Assembly (NCBI RefSeq): GCF_963583255.1
Contig: NC_084819.1
Span: 3,355,501 to 3,419,500 of the forward strand
Length of the DNA: 64,000 nucleotides
From: Pyrus communis
Lineage: Eukaryota > Streptophyta > Magnoliopsida > Rosales > Rosaceae
Direction of reading: 5' to 3'
Below are positions 59,301 to 64,000 of this stretch, in pieces. A program made the translations under genes and the position numbers. Position 1 is the first letter of the stretch; each line of letters opens with the position of its first letter. The notes below the pieces were generated by a model. The model saw nothing but the letters and a program-made list of their open reading frames with translations. It was not told where the DNA came from and ran no database searches.

Positions 59301-62300
59301 CTCTTAAATTTCAGCCATTAGATCGAATGAATTGAAGAAGATTAAAGGACAGAAATTAACAAGAGGTGTGTGGGAGGTAAAAAGAGGTGCGTGGATAGCA
59401 TCAACCTTCTTCAATATTTTCATTTATATAAATGTTCCATATGATAAGTAAGATGAAGCGTTTACTGAAATTTCCGAAATGGGTGTGCCCATGTACACAG
59501 ATGATATAAAGCATTTTCTTCTTTTATACCTCAATTATAACCTCAAATCAAGCACAATAATGCATGATAAATAAAAATTACACTACACAATTAAATGAAT
59601 TAATTAACAAATCAGCAATTACCATATCTGTGAAAGATAGGGTGGTTAAAATTCATTTTTCCTTCAATAGCAATAATGTGGAAAACAATTGATTTTCTTA
59701 ACTCTACTAAGAAATTACACTCTTTTCTCTCCCACTCCCAAGGTGGGGCCACACTTCTCTGTTCCTACAGCCTATTGCCGAAATTTAGCAACAAATACAC
59801 ATACAAAATTGGCCATGATGACAACCTAGTATGACTTGAACCATGGATAAATTTCTGTAAAGGATGTAATCTTTGCATATCTTATACATAAGAATGTCAG
59901 GGAAGCAGCAAATATACTGATACCGGAGTCAAAGTTCAAACTATAATACAAGTATACCCATGTACCAAACACGACAGGATCAAAAGCCTTTGTGCCTTTC
60001 ACTGATCTTGTAAGATATGCAATTTGCTCATTTATAGTAAGTTCAGTTTATCTCTTGGATTCCTAGAATAAAACCTAACATTTTCTAATTTCCCTATTGG
60101 AGTGATTCCAATAAACCTTTGGGGCAATGCTAAAGGCCAGAGTGAGTATGGATCTTTCATCTATTTCTTTCTCTTACTATTGTCCTATATTAATAATGCA
60201 TGCAAATATATGTATCTATCCGCTGCTTATGCAACAACATAACAAACAAAGAATGTGTGCTTTACCTTTGACATCCCAGGCATTCCAAGATTAGTAATAC
60301 AAATACCCAAAAATTTGCAGGCTTGAGATTTGTGATGAAAAAGGCCTACACATTGATCACAAGTACCTTCTTAACCATGGACCTAGAAGAAACAGAAAAA
60401 TAAAGTGCTGTGCACTAAAGAGACTTAAAATTGTAAGTACCTTTCCAGCAGCAGAGACCATCCGAAATTCTAAAGCTTCTTCTGCACAGATATGAGCATG
60501 AGTAACATTCTCAACGTATGTGAAATCTGACATGTTTTCACCACTCCCTATAATAAACTGAAATGAGAATCTCTGTTACTTCAAAAAATACTGAAAATAA
60601 CTTGTGTATGAAGAATTATAAGATATTAAACCACATAATGACCAAGATACCAGAGATAGGGCAAGGGAGGAGATATCATAATTGGTGGTATGCAAACATC
60701 AATTATGTGTGATTATTAAATAAGGCTCCAAATTAACAAAGTGTATGTGAAACAGTACATAGGATGAAATGAACGGATAGTTAAAAAAACCTTTCCCCAG
60801 CCAGATTTTGCCAAATTCACTAAAAATGGCACAAGATGTGTGTCTCCAGGTCCAAATACATTGCTAGGACGAAGCACACATGTTAAAAGAGCATCAATGT
60901 CATTAGAAAGCAGGATAAGTGATTCTGCTTGAGCCTTGAGGTCACTCAATATATCATCAAACTGTATCAAGCATAATAAAACTAAGTTAGAAAGAAATGT
61001 TAGCAGATCGAAAAGTAGGCAGTGCTCCACTATAAACACGAAGAAAGTCCCTCGCCAGTGACATACTTTCCAAGGGTATGCCAAAGATTCGTCTCCATTT
61101 AATATATCTTTTGATCCATCAAAAACTACATCAGCAGAACTATTGTATATTAACCGCCTAACTTTGCACTCTCGACAAGCACTGATGACATTTTTTGCAC
61201 CTGCACAAGAATTTAAGTTGACAGTAACCATCTCTTCCTCCAAAATATACATTGCAAAAAATCTGATTGTTTCTTCATTAATAGAGATTTACCCTGAACA
61301 ACAATCATATAGCACTGGTAGAAATCATGTGTGGGTAAATCATCTCCATCCAAATAGAACACTACAGACGAACCTTCAATGGCTGCAAGAGATGAGGTCA
61401 TAATATGGCAATTAATTTCTGAACTCAGAGCTTTGATATAATAGGAAAATACCACAAATGCCTGAAATGGCAACCAGGAAGCAGTGCAACAGATATCTAA
61501 GGAGAATCATTAAGCTAAGACAGATGTTATAAACTAAACCTGCTCTTATTACTTTACCCTAATTTCACAGATTGGAGCAACAAAACATAAAATGTAAAAA
61601 ACTTTTAATCTCTAGCAACCAAACACTACCTGAGTAACATTGGAGTCAAAATCAAATCATAAGTTTTTGATCAACAAGACATTCATATTTAAGTTTAGCC
61701 CTCTTCCTCCATTCCTTCAGTCTGGTTTCCGAATCCTCTAGAGTTTTTTTTTTTAAATTTTTTTCGATGATTTCAAGAATTTTGCACCAGCAGATACTTA
61801 TAATCATGGATAAATACTAATATTTTCCACCTCTGATCAACTTTTCAAGTATTAATTTTGCAAATTCTCTGCAATCCTTTAAACGAATTACTGAAAACGA
61901 AGTAATGAACCAAAACCTAGCATTTCATGCTTAGAACCACTCCACTCAATCAACAAAATGCATCACTTCAGTCGTAAGCCAGCCTACCATTTGATTTCAT
62001 CATTATTTTCTCTCTCGCATTCTCATACAACAACCAAGCAAGAACACACAAAACGGAAAATAAACGAATAAAACAAATTTCAAAAAATATATATATAGTT
62101 TTATTTTACCAGTGATGATTTGAGACGTGTCGCGGACATCGACGCCGTGTAAGGAAGCGCGGCCGGAGGAGAGAGCTTGCGAGAGTAGGGAGTCGCGCTC
62201 GGAGGGATCGAGCTGGAGGGACGGAGTCGAATCGGCAACGCGAACGATCCACTTTCCGATATTCAAGAGCCGGAGGACGAGCGATCGCCCGAGGAATCCT

Positions 62301-62368
62301 CGGCCGCCTAAGACGACGCAGGTTCTGGGCTTTGGATTGAGCTCCGCCAGCCGATCGTCCATCGCCAT
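56339..62368 (-). CDS. 3-beta-hydroxysteroid dehydrogenase/decarboxylase fused to a reticulon domain
   Basis: Twelve minus-strand exons join in phase to 589 residues: 62368-62110, 61382-61293, 61200-61067, 60961-60791, 60557-60441, 60345-60266, 58991-58796, 58360-58243, 57635-57461, 57349-57193, 56700-56634, 56544-56339. Residues 1-350 are an extended SDR of the 3-beta-HSD family (NAD-binding GGRGFLGRSL at 21-30; NSSADVVFDG near 136-145; LRPSNVFGPGD). Residues about 389-575 are a reticulon homology domain with two long hydrophobic hairpins, so the protein should sit in ER membrane. Relatives act in removal of the sterol C-4 methyl groups. It matches the Arabidopsis 3BETAHSD/D2-RTN20 type (about 560 aa). 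At the catalytic YxxxK position the sequence reads LSDLK (Leu 166, Lys 170), so the Tyr is missing and activity is doubtful. It adjoins FPA, as recalled for Arabidopsis. Confidence 0.93.
58992..60265 (-). other. Longest HSD-reticulon intron
   Basis: 1.27 kb. Apart from the short inverted-repeat element at 59255-59408, nothing was recognised. Confidence 0.5.
59255..59408. mobile_element. Short MITE in an intron of the HSD-reticulon gene
   Basis: Left arm GGGTGATGATATACATACAC then CCCTTTCTACCT mirrors the inverse of the right arm (GGTTGATGCTATCCACGCAC then CTCTTTTTACCT). About 150 bp, within the 1.3-kb intron between 58992 and 60265. Target duplication not resolved. Confidence 0.55.
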
Positions 62369-62459
62369 TTTCTCCGATAGAGGGCGAGGGGGTGGTGTGT
62401 TTGGCGCGTAAATTAGTGTGCTTATGCGAGAAAATAGTCAGTGGTGGGTGAGTCACTGG

Positions 62460-62495
62460 TGAGAGAGAGAGTGAGAGAGAGGGGAGAGAGAGTTT
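62460..62495 (-). promoter_or_regulatory. GA-rich leader of the HSD-reticulon gene
   Basis: A GAGAGAGA-type run on the + strand, i.e. CT-rich on the transcribed strand, 95-125 bp before the ATG. Y-patch-like pyrimidine stretches are common at plant transcription starts. Confidence 0.45.
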
Positions 62496-63102
62496 TTTGC
62501 TCCTTACGCTTTTGAGGTGGAGTGGGGACCCAAATAGTGCGGCTTAGTGCTTTCGGTTGTACTGAAACTCGATTGCGATTTTCGACCAAAAAAAGATTCG
62601 AGTGCGATAGACAGTCACGGTGGTTGGCCGGCTCGTTTTTTAATTAGTATTTTGTTGAGGTCTTTTTTTTTAAATTAAGTTACTTAACCATTGTTTAATG
62701 GGTTCGATTTTTATACTCCGTATAGTTAAATGATATGATTATTAATATCGTTAGATCGAAATTAGACCGTCAACTATCAATATCATTTATAGATACGGAA
62801 CATGGAAGGAAAATCCTAATTTCACAAAGATACTTGAAATTATTTTGGTTCTTTTTCTGATGAGTAATGAAATTATTATAATTCTTTTTTTCTATCTGTT
62901 CATGCGAGCGTCAACTATAAAAAGTATGTAACATATAAAATTTAGCATCAAATATCTGAAAAATCAGTAATCATATAAATTGTGGAAGTTAGTTGAACAC
63001 ATACATCATTCTTCTTTTCTTTTTTTTTCTTGATTTATGATTTTTCTTATTTCAGATAAGTAAATATTTTAGTTAGAAAACTTTTCAGATTTGATTCGTA
63101 GG
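62496..63102. other. Intergenic, nothing recognised
   Basis: AT-rich sequence upstream of the HSD-reticulon gene; presumably includes its distal promoter. Confidence 0.4.
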
Positions 63103-63119
63103 AATGCTAAGACAAGTGG

Positions 63120-63217
63120 TTCGGGAGAGGCTCCACTACAATAGCTTGCTACTGGGATCTTCGTGTTTCGCCCAAGTCTTGCACAACTGCTCTGACTAGC
63201 GCACCCCAACTAAAAAA
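63120..63217 (+). mobile_element. Short SINE-like insertion with 17-bp target duplication
   Basis: About 98 bp ending in an A-run (63212-63219) lies between AATGCTAAGACAAGTGG (63103-63119) and AATGCTAGGACAAGTGG (63218-63234), 16 of 17 identical. A-tail plus long target duplication is the signature of LINE-driven retroposition. Its pol III boxes are not clear and it may be 5' truncated. Confidence 0.7.
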
Positions 63218-63234
63218 AATGCTAGGACAAGTGG

Positions 63235-63846
63235 GCAACACTTGTTGTAGTGAGTTTGGATGTTCATGTGAATGCAAAACTTAATTGGCTAGTCGTGCCG
63301 TGCCTACATACTTGTCGTGAAAACAACCACATATGGTGGTAATTCATGTTAATAGGTCGTTTTTGTGTTGTGCTATTTTTTATGTTAAAAACTAGTCGAT
63401 CAAAATAGCATCTCCAGCGAGCTTGCAATTGCCTTTTATGTTACAAAGTTCGAACACACTTACAAATTAAACATTTAAATTAAACAAAAATCTATAGTAA
63501 TAAGGACATGTGGGGACAAGACGAAAAAAAAACCATTAAAAAAATATATTTATGAATAGTAGTCGTCCTTACCCTTCCTCATTTCAAACGAGTGGATTTG
63601 CACAAAAACAATTACTGTTTAAAGTGAATAGTCATTGCTCTTACTCTTCCATTGCCATTGCTGATGAAGATGCTCTAAAGCTCATCCATTTTCATTTGAT
63701 TTCATAAAGTTCTCTAAACCTTAAACCCTTTTGATTCTCTTTTACTCTTTTTTTGATTTGTAACTCTTTGATTATTACAGGATCCATTTAATTTTGGATA
63801 AGAATTTCCTTTTCAAGTCAATACTACTTTTTCGTATTGTTTTTTA
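63235..63846. other. Intergenic, nothing recognised
   Basis: AT-rich sequence without genes or firm repeats. Confidence 0.4.
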
Positions 63847-64000
63847 GTGGAGGCAGATTGTCTGCCCTCCTGTTTGGGTGCTCTTCCCATCCTCTTCTAT
63901 TTGTACGGTTAAGCCACATCAACATTTTATATTCATATTGTTTTTTATCTTATTATCTCTATAAAAAAAATCAATATAAAATGTTGACGTGGCTTAACCG
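63847..64000. mobile_element. Fold-back MITE, cut by the window end
   Basis: CGGTTAAGCCACATCAACAT (from 63906) recurs inverted as ATGTTGACGTGGCTTAACCG ending at base 64000. The matched arms are 28 bp with one mismatch. A palindrome GGAGGCAGATT/GTCTGCCCTCC at 63847-63869 may be the outer end. The right arm continues past the window. Confidence 0.68.

Noticed and set aside
61067..61090. YPWK as the SDR catalytic motif
   Set aside because: The spacing is Y-x2-K, not Y-x3-K, and it lies before the helix that normally carries the pair.

Overview
This is a stretch of nuclear genome from a eudicot land plant. The coding regions are split by GT-AG introns of 70 bp to 2.2 kb, the background is AT-rich, and the gaps hold plant-type transposons (MULEs, hAT and Tourist MITEs, SINEs, a solo LTR). 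The texture of the MITEs, SINEs and LTR reminds me of Rosaceae (apple/pear group); that is an impression and was not tested. There are no bacterial-style operons, CRISPR arrays or phage genes.

Layout. 1-1.2 kb: last exon of an ankyrin-like gene followed by a Helitron-like hairpin end. 1.8-6.5 kb: a complete but coding-dead MuDR-type MULE with 9-bp target duplications. 6.6-8.1 kb: a non-autonomous relative with the same TIRs that carries pieces of an LRR receptor-like gene (a Pack-MULE) and ends about 250 bp before the promoter motifs of the next gene. 8.4-11.3 kb: RPL3 (+). 11.6-14 kb: a SINE doublet, a perfect 90-bp duplication, a GTG-rich array and a fold-back element. 14.7-21 kb: a PTBP3-type polypyrimidine tract-binding protein (+). 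21.4-23.1 kb: CT minisatellite and a MITE. 23.6-28.7 kb: NOP2-type 25S rRNA m5C methyltransferase (-). 29.2-30.4 kb: a second Pack-MULE of another family, carrying a B-box (CONSTANS-like) fragment. 30.4-33.3 kb: SINE relic, GTG-rich array and MITEs. 33.7-39.7 kb: an F-box/SUKH/ApaG protein like SKIP16 (-). 40.9-42.0 kb: solo LTR. 42-47.3 kb: gene-poor, with two MITEs. 47.4-54.5 kb: FPA, three RRMs plus SPOC (-). 55.5-55.9 kb: CAC-rich array. 56.3-62.4 kb: a sterol dehydrogenase/decarboxylase-reticulon fusion (-). 63-64 kb: SINE with target duplication and an inverted repeat cut by the window edge.

All five complete genes were reconstructed exon by exon on phase-consistent splice sites and read open from ATG to stop (389, 444, 659, 445 and 992 aa), as does the sixth, the reticulon fusion (589 aa). 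They are mostly housekeeping RNA and ribosome functions: a ribosomal protein, an rRNA methyltransferase, a splicing regulator and a 3'-end/flowering regulator. As I recall, two neighbouring pairs match Arabidopsis neighbours: RPL3A with PTB3 (At1g43170/At1g43190) and FPA with the HSD-reticulon gene (At2g43410/At2g43420).

The most notable content is the transposon layer: a mother MULE beside a Pack-MULE of the same TIR family, a second Pack-MULE family, and several insertions whose target duplications are still readable.
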